A program made the position numbers and the translations under genes. Of a DNA stretch of 64,000 nucleotides, positions 43,950-53,515 are shown piece after piece. Every line of letters begins with the position of its first letter. Within the stretch, counting starts at the first letter, position 1. The notes beneath the pieces were generated by a model. That model was not told the origin of the DNA and made no database searches. It was given only the letters and a program-made list of their open reading frames with translations. Origin of the DNA: Anaerostipes sp. (GTDB taxonomy: Bacteria; Bacillota; Clostridia; Lachnospirales; Lachnospiraceae); NCBI RefSeq assembly GCF_018381315.1, contig NZ_JAGZSD010000007.1:62001-126000 (forward strand), written 5' to 3'.

Positions 43950-44846
43950 TTAATTATTTCCTTTTTCGTCTTTTTTCACATGGACATGAGTAAACAGATG
44001 ATCCTGGCAGTACTCATAATTCCCGTCACATTTTGAACAGTACCGGAATTCCAATGTGGGATCATCAAGCTCTGTCCGGTGGCAGACGGCACATTCATGT
44101 CTTGCACCGTTTTTCTTCGGCTCCACATGGCCCGACGGCTCTCCGAACTGTACCTTCCGCTTCCTCTGTTTTACTTTCTGGCCGAATCTGGCCCCCTTTG
44201 CCTTCATCTTCTTCGTTGAGAAAAAGAACAGAACAAAGTTAAGCAAAGCGACTGCTATAGATACTTTAATCGAAATTCCCACAACTGTAAAGTCTGTTGC
44301 AATAAAAAATGTATAAAAAAGGTATGCGGCGTCAAGATATGCCAGCCATTTAACCTTCAGCGGGATAATCATATAAAAAAGCACCTGCATATCCGGAAAC
44401 ATCATGGCGTAGGCCAGAAACAGGGATAAATTCAGATAGAAAGTATCCATCTGCACGAACGCGGCACTCATCTGCCCTCCTGCAGCTGTGAGGATCAGAT
44501 ATGTAAGAAAAGCACCTGCCACTGTTCCCACTGCTCCGATCAGGTAGTACATGGTAAAACGGAAGCTTCCCCATACCTGTTCCAGTGATGATGCGATAGA
44601 ATAGTAAAACAGAAGCACAAAGATCATAAAGAACAAATTGGTAGAAGGCGCAATCAGTAAGAATGTAAACAGCCTCCACACTTGTCCATGCAGTACGAGA
44701 TAAGGATTCAGTGCAAACTGACTGTACAGTTCCGGTGCTGCATACTGTACCAGAATCCCCACTGCGTACATAAGAATAATATACTTTGGAAGTCCGGGAA
44801 TGGAAAATCGTCCAAACTTCCTCTCCAGCTTATTTAACCAATTCAT
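43950..44846 (-). CDS. Rhomboid-like membrane protein without catalytic residues, with zinc-binding tail
   Basis: The first 200 residues have about six hydrophobic helices in the rhomboid arrangement (YLVLHGQVWRLFTFLLIAP, then AMMFPDMQVLFYMIIPLKVKWLA). The GxSG serine motif is replaced around LNLSLFLAYAMMFP, and no histidine is present in the last helix, so it should not be a protease. A basic linker leads to CAVCHRTELDD, CSKCDGNYEYCQDHLFTHVHVK, a Cys/His cluster likely to bind zinc. It lies 12 nt after corA. It is probably a pseudo-rhomboid that binds membrane clients. Confidence 0.82.
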   Translation of the reverse strand: MNWLNKLERKFGRFSIPGLPKYIILMYAVGILVQYAAPELYSQFALNPYLVLHGQVWRLFTFLLIAPSTNLFFMIFVLLFYYSIASSLEQVWGSFRFTMYYLIGAVGTVAGAFLTYLILTAAGGQMSAAFVQMDTFYLNLSLFLAYAMMFPDMQVLFYMIIPLKVKWLAYLDAAYLFYTFFIATDFTVVGISIKVSIAVALLNFVLFFFSTKKMKAKGARFGQKVKQRKRKVQFGEPSGHVEPKKNGARHECAVCHRTELDDPTLEFRYCSKCDGNYEYCQDHLFTHVHVKKDEKGNN

Positions 44847-44858
44847 AAAAAACCTTTC

Positions 44859-45791
44859 CTAAAATGTTTTTTTCTTTCCCAATACAATGCTTCCGATCAC
44901 GGTCAGTACCAAAGATGCCCCGACTAGTCCGAAAAAACCGAATGGGCTGTCCGCAAAGGGAACCGGCACGTTCATTCCCCAAAAGCTGGCGATCATAGTT
45001 GGAATGGACATGACGATGGTAATCACCGCCAGAACCTTCATGACAATGTTCAGATTATTGGAGATGACAGAAGCATAGGCATCCATTGTACCGCTTAAAA
45101 TATTGCTGTAAATGTCGGACATCTCAATCGCCTGCTTGTTCTCAATGATAACGTCATCCAGCAGTTCCTCATCTTCTGGATACTGTTTGATCTTTTCAAT
45201 CTTTAACAGGCGCTCTAAAACCAGTTCATTTCCCCTCAGTGATGTGGAGAAATAAACCAGACTCTTTTCCAGTTCCAAAAGTTCGATCAGTTCCTGGTTC
45301 TTTGTAGAGATGTGAAGCTGTTTTTCAACCTCGTCACTTTTTTTATCAATAATCCGAAGATACTGAAGATAAAGAGAGGCATTGCGGAACAGGATCTGAA
45401 GAATAAATCTGGTCTTTTTATAGGTCCAGAAGTTTCTGACCCGGCCCTCTTTAAAGTTAGAAAGCACCGGCGTGTCCATCAGGCAGATCGTGATCAGACA
45501 CAGATCTGTGAGGATAATCCCGCACGGGATCGTCACAAAGTAGTTCTTTTCTTTTCTCTCTTCTGTGATCGGCACATCCACAATGATCAGCGTGTAGTTG
45601 TCCTCCACTTCGATACGGGACCGCTCTTCCTCATCCAAAGGTGCCTTTAAATGATCCAAATCTATCTGGTACTTTTGGGACAGTTCCACCAGCTCTGAGG
45701 CTGTAGGGTCCACCACAGAAATCCAGCAGCCCTCTATGGCCTCTGAAATTTCGTTGATCCGACCGTCCATTGTCCGAAAAATTTGTATCAT
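44859..45791 (-). CDS. corA: CorA-family divalent cation transporter
   Basis: CorA proteins are pentameric Mg2+/Co2+ channels. The 310 aa consist of an N-terminal cytosolic funnel domain, a long coiled helix and two C-terminal membrane helices joined by the GMN motif (FWGMNVPVPF near residue 273). AAGGAG precedes the ATG. It is first in an operon with the pseudo-rhomboid. Confidence 0.93.
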   Translation of the reverse strand: MIQIFRTMDGRINEISEAIEGCWISVVDPTASELVELSQKYQIDLDHLKAPLDEEERSRIEVEDNYTLIIVDVPITEERKEKNYFVTIPCGIILTDLCLITICLMDTPVLSNFKEGRVRNFWTYKKTRFILQILFRNASLYLQYLRIIDKKSDEVEKQLHISTKNQELIELLELEKSLVYFSTSLRGNELVLERLLKIEKIKQYPEDEELLDDVIIENKQAIEMSDIYSNILSGTMDAYASVISNNLNIVMKVLAVITIVMSIPTMIASFWGMNVPVPFADSPFGFFGLVGASLVLTVIGSIVLGKKKTF

Positions 45792-45865
45792 TTAGGTCTC
45801 CTTCCACTGGGCTGCGGTAGCAGGCAGATGAGATCATCTGCCTGTTTTCCACGAGTTCACGTTTC

Positions 45866-45894
45866 ATTATAGAGATATTATTTCTCTTTGTCAA
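45866..45894 (-). promoter_or_regulatory. Consensus promoter of corA
   Basis: TTGACA (45894-45889) and TATAAT (45871-45866) on the minus strand with a 17-bp spacer are perfect sigma-A boxes. The -35 box lies inside the last codons of the upstream LysM gene. Confidence 0.9.
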
Positions 45895-46222
45895 TTAACA
45901 GCACCGTCCCCACAGGCAAGGTGAGCTCTCTGACACTTTTGTTTGATTTGGCTAATTTTTCAAAGGAAACATTCTTATTTTTCATAATATTCATAAGTGT
46001 GTCGCCTTTTTTTACTACATATGGCTCAAAAGCGCCTGAAATTACCGGTCCGGCTGCCGGAATACATAGCTCATCACCTATCTGCAGATTGTAAATGTTC
46101 ACATAAGGATTCTTCCTCATGATGTCCTTTACTCTCACATTATACTGTTTAGCAATCTGATATAAGGTATCTTTTTCCTTGATTACATAAACAATTCCAT
46201 TACAGTTTCCCCGTTCTGCCAT
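45878..46222 (-). CDS. Protein with two LysM domains
   Basis: Residues 9-53 (VYVIKEKDTLYQIAKQYNVR to IGDELCIP) and 67-110 (YVVKKGDTLMNIMKNKNVS to VGTVLLID) are LysM repeats, which bind peptidoglycan or related glycans. No signal peptide or membrane segment is visible, and it begins MAERGNCNGI, so it may be cytosolic or enclosed in the spore, as some coat or cortex LysM proteins are. 114 aa, single gene. Confidence 0.85.
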   Translation of the reverse strand: MAERGNCNGIVYVIKEKDTLYQIAKQYNVRVKDIMRKNPYVNIYNLQIGDELCIPAAGPVISGAFEPYVVKKGDTLMNIMKNKNVSFEKLAKSNKSVRELTLPVGTVLLIDKEK

Positions 46223-46357
46223 ATTTTATTCTTTCCTTTGCCTTTTTCTTATAGACTATGCCTTGTTTTTTATTTGTTTCCGATTATTTTTAGTGAATTT
46301 TTTTCTCATCATGTTTTTCTTTTCCTTTTTAATAGGTAAGAAGTGAACACTTGAATC

Positions 46358-46386
46358 TTGTTATTTCAAATTCTTTATTTTATAAT
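46358..46386 (+). promoter_or_regulatory. Promoter of the activase gene
   Basis: TTGTTA (46358-46363) and TATAAT (46381-46386) have a 17-bp spacer, about 37 bp before the ATG at 46423. Confidence 0.75.
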
Positions 46387-46422
46387 AAGACTACTATCGA
46401 AAAGAAAGCAGGTTACAATTAG

Positions 46423-49400
46423 ATGAAACGATTAGGAATTGATATCGGCTCTACCACCGTCAAAGTGGCGGTGATCGATGAGCAGCACAATATACTGTTC
46501 TCAGACTATGAGAGACATTATGCAAATATACAGGAAACCCTGGCTTCCCTTTTAAGAAAGGCCAAGGATCAGATAGGTGATCTCACTTTTGCACCGACGG
46601 TTACAGGTTCCGGCGGACTTTCCATTTCTTCTTATCTGGAGATTCCGTTCTGCCAGGAAGTTGTGTGCGTATCCACAGCACTCCAGGACTATGCTCCGCG
46701 GACTGATGTAGCGATCGAACTGGGCGGTGAGGATGCAAAAATCATTTACTTCACCAACGGCATTGACCAGCGCATGAACGGCGTCTGTGCCGGCGGTACC
46801 GGTTCTTTCATTGACCAGATGGCATCCCTGCTGCAGACAGACGCCGCAGGCCTGAATGAATACGCCAAAAATTATGATACGATCTACCCTATCGCAGCCC
46901 GCTGCGGTGTATTTGCCAAATCAGACATCCAGCCTTTGATCAACGAAGGCGCCACAAAAGAAAACCTTGCAGCGTCCATCTTTCAGGCTGTTGTCAATCA
47001 GACGATCAGCGGTCTGGCCTGCGGCAAACCAATTCGGGGAAACGTAGCATTTTTAGGCGGCCCCCTGCATTTCCTCTCTGAACTGAAGGAAGCTTTTATC
47101 CGCACTCTCGGGCTTGAAGGCGAGGCAATCATTGCCCCGAACCACTCCCACCTGTTTGCCGCTGTAGGTGCCGCTCTGAACTCCAAGGACGAGGTAACTA
47201 CCAATTTTACAGATCTTCTGGAGCACTTTAACAGGAAGATTGAACTGAATCATGAAGTTGACCGGCTGGAACCTTTATTTAAAGACGACCAGGAATACCA
47301 GATGTTTTTAAAGGACCATAACCGCCATATTGTCAAACGCGGGGACCTTTCTACATATGAAGGCAGATGTTTTCTTGGAATTGATGCCGGATCAACCACG
47401 ACGAAAGTAGCATTGGTCAGCGAAAAAGGTGATCTTCTTTACAGCTACTATACAAATAACAACGGAAATCCTCTGAATGCAACCATAGACGCCCTAAGGG
47501 AAATCAACGCACAGATGCCAAAACAGGCATCCATTGTGTCTTCCTGTTCAACAGGCTACGGCGAACATCTGATCAAAGCTGCGCTGAATTTAGATTACGG
47601 TGAAGTTGAGACCATCGCCCACTATTATGCAGCCGCATTTTTTGATCCCAACGTAGACTGTATTCTGGATATCGGCGGTCAGGATATGAAGTGCATCAAG
47701 ATTAAGAATGGGGTTGTGGACAATGTACTGCTCAATGAGGCCTGTTCTTCCGGCTGCGGATCATTTATCGAGACTTTTGCAAAATCCCTGAACTATTCTG
47801 TACAGGACTTTGCCAAGGTGGCTCTCACAGCCAGAAATCCCATTGATCTTGGTTCCCGCTGTACTGTATTTATGAATTCAAAAGTAAAGCAGGCCCAGAA
47901 GGAAGGTGCCAGTGTAGGGGATATTTCTGCCGGCCTTGCATACTCTGTTATCAAAAATGCCCTTTTAAAGGTCATCAAGCTGACAGATCCCAAATCTCTT
48001 GGAGAACATATCGTTGTCCAGGGAGGGACCTTCTACAATGACGCTGTTTTAAGAAGCTTTGAACGAATTTCAGGGTGCCACGCCATCCGTCCCGACATTG
48101 CCGGCATTATGGGAGCTTTCGGAGCTGCACTGATTGCCAAGGAGCGTTTTCAGACAGAACATACAAAAACACAGATGCTGTCCATGGAAGAGATTTTTGC
48201 CCTTTCCGTGGATACTTCCATGACCCGCTGCAAAGGCTGTACCAACAACTGTCTTTTAACAATCAACAAGTTTTCCAACGGCGGCCGCTACATCACAGGA
48301 AACCGCTGTGAACGGGGAGTAGGCGGGAAAGCCAACAAGGATAATATACCAAACCTATATGACTACAAGCTCAAACGGACCTTTGGTTATGAATCTATCC
48401 CTGAGGGTGAGGCAAAGCATGGGGTCATCGGTATCCCGAGAGTTTTAAATATTTATGAGAATTATCCGTTCTGGCATACATTCTTTACGAAGCTTGGATT
48501 CTCCGTAGTCCTGTCTCCTGACTCTTCCAGAAAGATTTATGAGCTTGGCATTGAATCCATTCCGAGTGAATCTGAATGTTATCCGGCTAAGCTTGCCCAC
48601 GGGCATGTTATGTGGCTCATTAACCAGGGTATTAAGGATATTTTTTACCCTTGTATTCCATATGAACGCAATGAGACAGAGGAAGCCAACAACCACTACA
48701 ACTGTCCGATCGTTACTTCTTATGCGGAAAACATTAAGAACAACATGGAAGAACTCAGGACAGAAAATATTAACTTTATGAATCCTTTCCTCGCCCTTGA
48801 TAACGAGGAAGCCCTGAAGCCAAGGCTTTTTGAGGAACTGGGCGAAAAATACGGCATCACCGCACCAGAAATCAATGACGCTGTGAGGGCCGCTTTTGAA
48901 GAACTGGATACTGTCCGAAAAGACATTCAGAATCAAGGGGAGGAGGTTCTTGCTTACCTGGCAGAAACCGGACGCACCGGCATTGTGCTCTGCGGACGTC
49001 CATACCATATCGATCCGGAGATCAACCACGGGATTCCTGAGCTGATCAATTCCTACGGTATCGCTGTACTTACGGAAGATTCGATCTCTCATTTGTCAAA
49101 AGTGGACCGTCCTCTGAATGTATCCGACCAGTGGATGTACCACTCCAGGCTGTATGCAGCTGCCAACTACGCCAAATCCAATAAGCAGCTGGAAGTAATT
49201 CAGCTGAATTCCTTCGGATGCGGACTGGATGCGGTGACAACCGATACAGTCAACGAAATTCTGACACGTTCCGGAAGGATTTATACAGTCTTAAAAATTG
49301 ATGAAGTCAACAATCTGGGTGCAGCCAGAATCCGGATCCGCTCTTTGATCAGTGCAGTCCGCGTAAGGAAAAAACACAACATTGAGCCAAAACCGGTATC

Positions 49401-50637
49401 CGCTGCCATGAAGCGGGTTGAATTTACAAAGGAAATGGCAAAGGACTATACAATTCTTGTGCCTCAGATGTCACCGATCCACTTTTCCATGCTGGAGCCT
49501 GCCTTAAAATCCTGCGGATATAAAGTAAAGGTTCTGAAACAGGGCGGAATGGACGATGTAAATACCGGGCTCAAATATGTAAACAATGATGCATGCTACC
49601 CTTCTCTGATCGTTATCGGACAGCTGATGAATGCACTTTTATCAGGCAAATACGATACGGATAAGATTGCTCTGGCTATCAGCCAGACCGGAGGCGGCTG
49701 CCGTGCCACAAGCTACATCAGCTTCATCCGCAGGGCGCTTCAAAATGCCGGATACGGGCATATCCCGGTCATCGGCATCAGTACCCAGGGCATCGAAAAG
49801 AACAGCGGATTTAAGCTCTCCCCGGGTCTTTTAAACCGGGCCGTCCAGGCGATTGTCTACGGAGACTTATTCATGAGAGTGGTCTACCGGACCCGTCCGT
49901 ACGAAAAGGAAAAGGGTTCTGTAAACCGTCTTCACAAACGCTGGGAAGCCAAATGCAAACGTGATGTGATGAAAGGCAGCCTTACTACCTTTTCAAAAAA
50001 CATCAAGGGTATCATCCGCGACTTTGATCAAATACCTTTGACAGATGAGAAAAAACCAAGAGTCGGAATCGTAGGCGAAATCCTTGTGAAGTTCCTTCCG
50101 GATGCCAACAACCATTTGGTGGAGCTTCTGGAACGGGAAGGTGCCGAGGCGGTTGTCCCTGACCTTCTGGACTTCTTTATGTACGGTTTCTACAACAGCA
50201 ACTTTAAGTACCGCTATCTTGGAAAGTCAAAGAAAACAGCCATTATCTGCAACTCCGGTATTTGGGTAGTGGAACAGTACCGGAAAACCTTAAGAAAAGA
50301 GCTTGCCAAAAGCAAACGTTTTGACGAGCCGGCCTACATCAAAGATCTGGCCGCTTATGCCAAACCGTTTGTATCCATCGGAAACCAGACCGGTGAAGGC
50401 TGGTTCCTCACCGGAGAGATGGTGGAGCTGATCCACAGCGGTGCACCGAACATCGTATGTACCCAGCCATTTGCATGTCTGCCGAACCATGTGGTAGGAA
50501 AGGGTGTCATCAAGGAACTCCGCCAGGCATTCCCTGAGTCTAATATCGTTGCCATTGACTATGACCCGGGAGCCAGCGAAGTCAATCAGATCAACCGGAT
50601 CAAGCTCATGCTGTCTGCCGCTGTTAAAAATCTTTGA
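46423..50637 (+). CDS. Giant acyl-CoA dehydratase activase-related protein, 1404 aa
   Basis: The protein fuses two BadF/BadG/HgdC-type ATPase (ASKHA) modules to a region like the dehydratase component HgdB. Module 1 starts [13 protein letters not shown] (residues 5-17) with [12 protein letters not shown] near 126. Module 2 starts [13 protein letters not shown] near 319 with [12 protein letters not shown] near 440. A cysteine patch (CKGCTNNC, then CERG) lies near 602-630, followed by a DUF2229-like part and an HgdB-like part with NNDACYPSL near 1055. In known activases the two Cys of a homodimer hold one [4Fe-4S] cluster; a fused double module would carry both. The large form is common in gut anaerobes, and its substrate is unknown. 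It stands alone, with no dehydratase genes nearby. Confidence 0.88.
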   Translation: MKRLGIDIGSTTVKVAVIDEQHNILFSDYERHYANIQETLASLLRKAKDQIGDLTFAPTVTGSGGLSISSYLEIPFCQEVVCVSTALQDYAPRTDVAIELGGEDAKIIYFTNGIDQRMNGVCAGGTGSFIDQMASLLQTDAAGLNEYAKNYDTIYPIAARCGVFAKSDIQPLINEGATKENLAASIFQAVVNQTISGLACGKPIRGNVAFLGGPLHFLSELKEAFIRTLGLEGEAIIAPNHSHLFAAVGAALNSKDEVTTNFTDLLEHFNRKIELNHEVDRLEPLFKDDQEYQMFLKDHNRHIVKRGDLSTYEGRCFLGIDAGSTTTKVALVSEKGDLLYSYYTNNNGNPLNATIDALREINAQMPKQASIVSSCSTGYGEHLIKAALNLDYGEVETIAHYYAAAFFDPNVDCILDIGGQDMKCIKIKNGVVDNVLLNEACSSGCGSFIETFAKSLNYSVQDFAKVALTARNPIDLGSRCTVFMNSKVKQAQKEGASVGDISAGLAYSVIKNALLKVIKLTDPKSLGEHIVVQGGTFYNDAVLRSFERISGCHAIRPDIAGIMGAFGAALIAKERFQTEHTKTQMLSMEEIFALSVDTSMTRCKGCTNNCLLTINKFSNGGRYITGNRCERGVGGKANKDNIPNLYDYKLKRTFGYESIPEGEAKHGVIGIPRVLNIYENYPFWHTFFTKLGFSVVLSPDSSRKIYELGIESIPSESECYPAKLAHGHVMWLINQGIKDIFYPCIPYERNETEEANNHYNCPIVTSYAENIKNNMEELRTENINFMNPFLALDNEEALKPRLFEELGEKYGITAPEINDAVRAAFEELDTVRKDIQNQGEEVLAYLAETGRTGIVLCGRPYHIDPEINHGIPELINSYGIAVLTEDSISHLSKVDRPLNVSDQWMYHSRLYAAANYAKSNKQLEVIQLNSFGCGLDAVTTDTVNEILTRSGRIYTVLKIDEVNNLGAARIRIRSLISAVRVRKKHNIEPKPVSAAMKRVEFTKEMAKDYTILVPQMSPIHFSMLEPALKSCGYKVKVLKQGGMDDVNTGLKYVNNDACYPSLIVIGQLMNALLSGKYDTDKIALAISQTGGGCRATSYISFIRRALQNAGYGHIPVIGISTQGIEKNSGFKLSPGLLNRAVQAIVYGDLFMRVVYRTRPYEKEKGSVNRLHKRWEAKCKRDVMKGSLTTFSKNIKGIIRDFDQIPLTDEKKPRVGIVGEILVKFLPDANNHLVELLEREGAEAVVPDLLDFFMYGFYNSNFKYRYLGKSKKTAIICNSGIWVVEQYRKTLRKELAKSKRFDEPAYIKDLAAYAKPFVSIGNQTGEGWFLTGEMVELIHSGAPNIVCTQPFACLPNHVVGKGVIKELRQAFPESNIVAIDYDPGASEVNQINRIKLMLSAAVKNL

Positions 50638-50701
50638 GTTTGGTTTTGCGGCTTGAAAAACAGCTCGAATTATGGTATTATAATTACATACAAAAGAGAA
50701 A

Positions 50702-50740
50702 AAACAGCAGTCTGTAGGATATACAGACTGCTGTTTCTAT
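50702..50740. terminator. Terminator after the activase gene
   Basis: AAACAGCAGTCTGTA (50702-50716) and its perfect inverse (50722-50736) form a 15-bp stem with a 5-nt loop, A-rich before and CTATTT after, about 65 nt past the activase stop. It may also stop the convergent LysR transcript. Confidence 0.8.
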
Positions 50741-50780
50741 TTAATTCCCAATATCTCTTCTCAATTCTTAAGTAAAGTAT

Positions 50781-51680
50781 TTATTTTCTATCTTTCATAA
50801 ACATCTGCCGCAGAACTTCTGCAAATTCTTCAATATAAGAGCCGCCCCGTTCCTTTTTCCAATATGCACAATACTTTCTTTTTATCTGTTTTCCGTTCCG
50901 GCAGACTGGAATCCGGCAGACTGGGGCTTCCGGCTGAGATGAATCCACAGAAGTGAACTCCACAGGCAGGAACCCTTTGTTGGCTGCCGCCAAAAGCCTT
51001 CCTTCATCCAGAGTATCCGCATACAAGAAATTATCAGAAACCCCCAGTTCATTTACATAATACTCCTTTTCCCTGTCCTGTTCTCCTTCTGAGGCGATCA
51101 GGATACACGGTATTTTCCGCAGGTCTTCCATGGTAACATATGTTAAAGCACTCAGAGCACTTTTTTCTGATATCTCAATAAAACAGCTGCTTGTAACCAG
51201 CCCGAGGCTTTCGTAATCCTCAGAAACTGTCCTTCTATGATCATTCAGGATCAAGTCAGCTCCGTCAAAGCGCAGCATTTCATATAATTCCTCATGACTG
51301 CCCGTGGCGATTTCTAATGTAAGCTCCGGATATTTCCCGGAAAAAGCTGCTGCTGCCTGACGGAATTCCATACCCCCGTAACATGAAAGATATCCGATCT
51401 TCAGATGTTCCTCTTTATGGCTGCCGATCCGTACTGTTTCTCTTTTCAGCCGTTCTGCCTCATCCAGCAATACCAGCCCATGCCGGTAAAAATAATCTCC
51501 GGCGGGAGTCAGCGAAAATTTTCTGTTCTTCCTCTTTATCAGCTCAACACCCAGACTTTCCTCCAAAGCACGAATCTGCTGAGATATGGCAGACTGGGAT
51601 ATCGAGCATCTCTCTGCTGCTTCCGTAAAACTTCCGCATTTTATGACCTCTGTAAAATACTTTAATTGTTTGAATAACAA
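50781..51680 (-). CDS. LysR-family transcriptional regulator
   Basis: The N-terminal winged helix-turn-helix reads YFTEVIKCGSFTEAAERCSISQSAISQQIRALE, followed by a substrate-binding domain (PBP2-like). I start at a TTG at 51680 (MLFKQLKYF, 299 aa), 5 nt after GGAGGAGG; a longer frame has no ribosome site and exceeds family length. It is 40 nt downstream of the C_GCAxxG_C_C gene on the same strand and probably co-transcribed, so there is no divergent target gene next to it. The effector is unknown. Confidence 0.88.
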   Translation of the reverse strand: MLFKQLKYFTEVIKCGSFTEAAERCSISQSAISQQIRALEESLGVELIKRKNRKFSLTPAGDYFYRHGLVLLDEAERLKRETVRIGSHKEEHLKIGYLSCYGGMEFRQAAAAFSGKYPELTLEIATGSHEELYEMLRFDGADLILNDHRRTVSEDYESLGLVTSSCFIEISEKSALSALTYVTMEDLRKIPCILIASEGEQDREKEYYVNELGVSDNFLYADTLDEGRLLAAANKGFLPVEFTSVDSSQPEAPVCRIPVCRNGKQIKRKYCAYWKKERGGSYIEEFAEVLRQMFMKDRK

Positions 51681-51720
51681 GAAAACCTCCTCCCGCTGCT
51701 GATGACACTTCTGCAGACCC

Positions 51721-52131
51721 TTAGTTTCTTTTGTCCAGAATATCCTCAAGGATCTTCACCGCATCCTCTATACATCCACGGCAGCTTCTGAGCATTGTAC
51801 CTGTTGTCATTCCTTTTAATTCTCTGCATACCACACTCTGATTCTTTATCCTGAAACGTCTTGCCAGCTCTCTCGTCAGCTGATAGGTCGCTCCTTTGGA
51901 GTCCGGTTTGCTGAGATTTCCTGTACTGTTCAGCCTTCCCAAGACTAAAACCGCACCGGAGACCGCACCGCAGGTTCCTTCCATTCCTCCCATTCCGAGG
52001 CCGAACCCTTCCGCAAGTTCAAACACGGTCTGTTCATCAATGCCCATCTCCTCAGAGTAACAGCAGGCAACTGCCTGGGCACAGTTGTATCCTTTCTTAT
52101 GCCTTTCAATTGCTTCTTCTCTTTTGCTCAT
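51721..52131 (-). CDS. C_GCAxxG_C_C family protein
   Basis: This 136-aa protein carries the redox-like cysteine pattern that names the family: YNCAQAVACCYSEEMG near residue 16, GTCGAVSGAVL near residue 52, and VVCRELKG and RSCRGCIEDAV toward the end. These are often linked to membrane or redox proteins, but the biochemical role is unknown. I start at 52131 (MSKREEAIERH), 7 nt after AGAGGAGG. A probable promoter TTGTAT-17-TTTAAT lies upstream. Confidence 0.88.
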   Translation of the reverse strand: MSKREEAIERHKKGYNCAQAVACCYSEEMGIDEQTVFELAEGFGLGMGGMEGTCGAVSGAVLVLGRLNSTGNLSKPDSKGATYQLTRELARRFRIKNQSVVCRELKGMTTGTMLRSCRGCIEDAVKILEDILDKRN

Positions 52132-52220
52132 CACGATTCCTCCTCTGTCTGCTGATCCTTTCCTAATTAAAACATATTCATCCTTTAAATACAACTGGTG
52201 TGATTTTTCCTGTGTATCTA

Positions 52221-52262
52221 TTGACAACTGTATATATTCCGTATATACTGTATATATACAGT
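52221..52262 (+). promoter_or_regulatory. Promoter and inverted-repeat operator of the gntR-ABC operon
   Basis: TTGACA (52221-52226) and TATACT (52244-52249) have a 17-bp spacer. ACTGTATATA (52227-52236) and TATATACAGT (52253-52262) are perfect inverse arms spanning the spacer and the start site. That is the placement expected for self-repression by the GntR (YtrA type) protein just downstream. AGGAGG follows at 52264-52269. Confidence 0.8.
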
Positions 52263-52275
52263 TAGGAGGTGCCTT

Positions 52276-52665
52276 GTGAATATTATTATAAGCAATCAAA
52301 GTGACTTGCCCATATATGAACAGATTGCAGAAAGCTTCAAAGAAAAAATCCTGTCCGGCGAACTTTCGGGCGGGGAACTGCTTCCATCGATTCGTTCTCT
52401 TGCCAAAGACTTAAGGATCAGTGTCATTACTACCAAGCGTGCCTATGAAGAGCTGGAAAAAGAAGGATTTATAGAGACCATCCCCGGAAAAGGCTGCTTT
52501 GTGAAAACAAAAAGTACAGAACTGCTCCGAGAGGAAGTTTTAAGAAAGGTGGAGGAACACCTTATGAACGCCGTACATATTGCGGCATCTTACGGAATTG
52601 ATCAGGAAGAATTAACTGAGATTCTTTCATATCTATACGAGGAGGGCGGACGCCATGAAAAATAA
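52276..52665 (+). CDS. GntR-family regulator, YtrA subfamily
   Basis: The 129-aa protein has a winged helix-turn-helix (LPIYEQIAESFKEKILSGEL to ITTKRAYEELEKEGFIETIPGKGCFV) and a short helical tail, as in YtrA-type repressors of ABC transporter operons. The start is GTG, 6 nt after AGGAGG. It overlaps the ABC ATPase gene by 11 bp. It likely represses its own operon through the inverted repeat upstream; the inducer is unknown, although YtrA relatives answer to cell-wall antibiotics. Confidence 0.92.
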   Translation: MNIIISNQSDLPIYEQIAESFKEKILSGELSGGELLPSIRSLAKDLRISVITTKRAYEELEKEGFIETIPGKGCFVKTKSTELLREEVLRKVEEHLMNAVHIAASYGIDQEELTEILSYLYEEGGRHEK

Positions 52666-53515
52666 TATAGAAATCAGACAGATGACCAAGACGTATCCGA
52701 ATTTCCGGCTGAATCATGTGGATCTGGCTGTCCCTAAAGGTTCCATAGTAGGTCTGATCGGAGAAAACGGAGCCGGAAAAACAACGCTGATTAAAGGAAT
52801 GCTGGGAATTCTCCATCCCGAGGAAGGTGAGGTTTTGATCTTCGGAAAAGATACGCATTCCTGTATGAAGGAGATCAAAGAAGACATCGGTGTTGTACTG
52901 GATGACAGTTTTTTTATGGAACTTTTAAAGGTTCAGTCTGTCGATGTCATCATGAAAGGAATATATAAACAGTGGGACACCTCCTTTTTTTACAGCTGCC
53001 TGGACCGTTTCGGCATTGACCCGTCCAAAAAAATCAAAGAGCTGTCCAAGGGGATGAGAAAAAAACTGGAGATCATCACAGCTCTCGCCCACCATCCAAA
53101 GCTTTTGATTCTGGATGAACCTACCAGCGGCCTGGACCCCATTGTCAGAAATGAAATCTTAGACATCTTTCAGGACTTCATTGTAGATGAGGAATGCAGC
53201 ATTCTGCTCTCTACCCATATCACCAGCGACCTGGAGCACATAGCAGATTATCTGGCCTTTATTGACAATGGAACTATGCTGTTTTTTAAAACAAGAGATG
53301 AGATCCTTGACAGCTACGGAATCTTAAAGTGTGATGAAAAACAATTCAGCATGCTTGATCCTTCTGATGTTCTCCGTTACCGAAAAAACCGCTATCATTA
53401 CGAGGTACTGGTAGAAGACCGGCATAAGATCCGCCGTCTTTTCCAGAATTCAGTGATCGACAAAATAACAATTGAGGATCTGATGCTTTTATATATCAAG
53501 GGGGAAAAATTATGA
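52655..53515 (+). CDS. ABC transporter ATP-binding protein
   Basis: The 286-aa ATPase has GENGAGKTTLIKG (Walker A, residue 36), a signature written LSKGMRKKLEI rather than LSGGQ, and LLILDEPTSGLDPI (Walker B). The H-loop is STHITSDLEH. The C-terminal 70 residues are specific to the YtrB/BcrA type. It overlaps gntR by 11 bp and the permease by 4 bp. The pair probably exports, or confers resistance to, a lipid-like or peptide substrate. Confidence 0.92.
   Translation: MKNNIEIRQMTKTYPNFRLNHVDLAVPKGSIVGLIGENGAGKTTLIKGMLGILHPEEGEVLIFGKDTHSCMKEIKEDIGVVLDDSFFMELLKVQSVDVIMKGIYKQWDTSFFYSCLDRFGIDPSKKIKELSKGMRKKLEIITALAHHPKLLILDEPTSGLDPIVRNEILDIFQDFIVDEECSILLSTHITSDLEHIADYLAFIDNGTMLFFKTRDEILDSYGILKCDEKQFSMLDPSDVLRYRKNRYHYEVLVEDRHKIRRLFQNSVIDKITIEDLMLLYIKGEKL

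Noticed and set aside
45631..45894. 87-codon minus frame over the corA start
   Set aside because: It overlaps corA out of frame and spans the corA promoter.
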